Below the pieces are notes generated by a model. The model saw nothing but the letters and a program-made list of their open reading frames with translations. It did no database searches and had not been told where the DNA came from. The translations under genes were made by a program, and so were the position numbers. A stretch of 30,506 nt of DNA from Hyphochytrium catenoides (lineage: Eukaryota; Sar; Hyphochytriomycetes; Hyphochytriales; Hyphochytriaceae), in assembly GCA_900088475.1 (NCBI GenBank), contig FLMG01004144.1, forward strand, positions 1 to 30,506, written 5' to 3'. Numbering within the stretch: the first letter of the stretch is position 1; each line of letters begins with the position of its first letter. Shown here in pieces: positions 29,624 to 30,506 of this stretch.

Positions 29624-30506
29624 ATTGCCCTACAGTCGACCACTGAACAAGATGATGAGTGGGAGAGGACAGCGATGGAATGGGCCGATGATCTCTGTCC
29701 AGACTCTGCTCATCGGTCTGTTAGTCAGAATTCTGTACAGTTGTACAGGTAATGGAGATCAGCAAAGCATCTGTCACTGTGAGCAGGGTCCGCTAATTGG
29801 CCTCTAAATATGGGAGATTGCGTCCACTTAGGCCTTTCCTAAACCTCAGGTTGTCAGTTACGAGGACTCGGAGTTCTTTAACCCCTTTAAAGTCAGCTAA
29901 ACTTGAGAGGTCGTGGGGGAGATTTGGGACGTGAAGAGGAATGTACAGAAAGTGGTGCGGCATCCAAATAATGGCTAGGGTTACTTTGGGAGAGACCAAA
30001 AAATAAAAAGAGGAAGAAAGAGAAGAGAAGAGAGAACGTTGTACATAACAGGGAAGGTATGGCTTCGTTGCTGTTGTAGTATGCAAAATAGTCTAAGTGT
30101 TAGTCAGACTTTACCGAACAGCATTGCCGCGCCAAAGTCCCATGCAACCCCAATCAAGGTGTGGCCCATTTCTTGGTTGCCATTTATTGGCCCATACTTA
30201 AAACCTTAGAGAAGGATCCACTCCGCCAAATTTGCCACACCACATGGCGGTACGGCCAGGTGGTTAAGGTCTGGCGGGCGGAATGGGAAATGAGAGTTTG
30301 AGGGCAATTCCAGCGGAATCTCTGAAGCAGAGTGGAGCATTAACGCATCTGGCCCTTAGCCAATCACGACGAGCCTTTTGACAACACTATGTGTTAACGG
30401 CTATTATTGTAGATAACACTAACCGTTTGCGCCACTAGATCTCCTCTGATTGGCTGAAGCGATGCCATCAAACAGTCCTATGAACGGCTTCAAGAAGTGT
30501 CGTGCT
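29624..30506. other. No supportable gene
   Basis: A minus-strand frame at 29793-30086 (97 codons, no ATG at its start) has a mild leucine-rich pattern, LSSLADFKGVKELRVL, but no splice context. The right end carries opposed CCAAT motifs. Confidence 0.4.
30358..30455. promoter_or_regulatory. Opposed CCAAT motifs forming a 9-bp inverted repeat
   Basis: AGCCAATCA at 30358-30366 and TGATTGGCT at 30447-30455 are perfect inverted copies 80 nt apart, each holding a CCAAT pentamer. They could be promoter elements of a gene beyond the window. Function is inferred from the motif only. Confidence 0.3.

Noticed and set aside
30245-30330. tRNA-like stretch with TACGGCCAGGTGGTTAAGG, resembling a Ser/Leu-type A box and D arm
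   Set aside because: No matching B box or T arm, no anticodon stem pairing, and no acceptor stem; at most a tRNA-derived relic.
1-30506. Mobile elements, viral insertions, CRISPR arrays or bacterial operons
   Set aside because: No transposase, integrase, reverse transcriptase, terminal repeat pair or spaced direct-repeat array was seen on either strand.

Overview
The window is nuclear DNA from an intron-rich eukaryote, probably a protist or alga. Almost every recognisable gene is split by GT-AG introns, the genes are monocistronic, and the encoded families are eukaryotic: an ALKBH6-type dioxygenase, a kinesin-3 motor and a tetratricopeptide scaffold. A run of 62 N at 17921-17982 marks a draft assembly. 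Base composition is close to even. I cannot name the organism from the sequence. Exon models were built by hand from splice sites, reading phase and protein similarity. Wherever exon boundaries are listed, the summed coding length is divisible by three.

Left part (1-8300). An ALKBH6-like gene (+, 96-1035) converges on a gene (-, 1303-2685) for a 343-residue protein with a beta-rich domain faintly like the Rel homology domain, followed by a coiled coil. From 2.7 to 6.5 kb there are no long ORFs, but several short spliced exons with coding character can be read. The best is a small membrane protein gene (-, 3644-4073). The rest are fragments I cannot identify. A multi-pass membrane protein follows (+, 6908-8251).

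Middle part (8300-16670). The end of an unidentified + gene (9080-9570) converges on an unidentified - gene (9705-10296). That - gene appears to share its start codon position with the divergent TPR gene (+, 10295-12542; ten repeats and an Arg/Gly/Tyr-rich tail). After a possible tiny gene (12851-13196) comes an iron-sulfur TrmA/RlmD-type RNA uracil-5-methyltransferase with a likely organelle-targeting leader (+, 13855-16067).

Right part (16668-30506). One large gene (-, 27390 to 16668; 24 exons recognised) encodes a full-length kinesin-3 of the KIF1/UNC-104 kind: motor, neck coil, FHA, KIF1-type central region, C2-like/DUF3694-like region and a C-terminal PH domain. It should carry membrane cargo along microtubules. 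Its introns are strongly pyrimidine-rich on the coding strand. Upstream lie low-complexity and degenerate repeats, then an unidentified 195-residue gene (-, 28805-29623), then about 0.9 kb without a supportable gene.

No mobile element, CRISPR array, rRNA or credible tRNA was found. The genes form no evident shared pathway. The TPR protein and the kinesin are not demonstrably partners.
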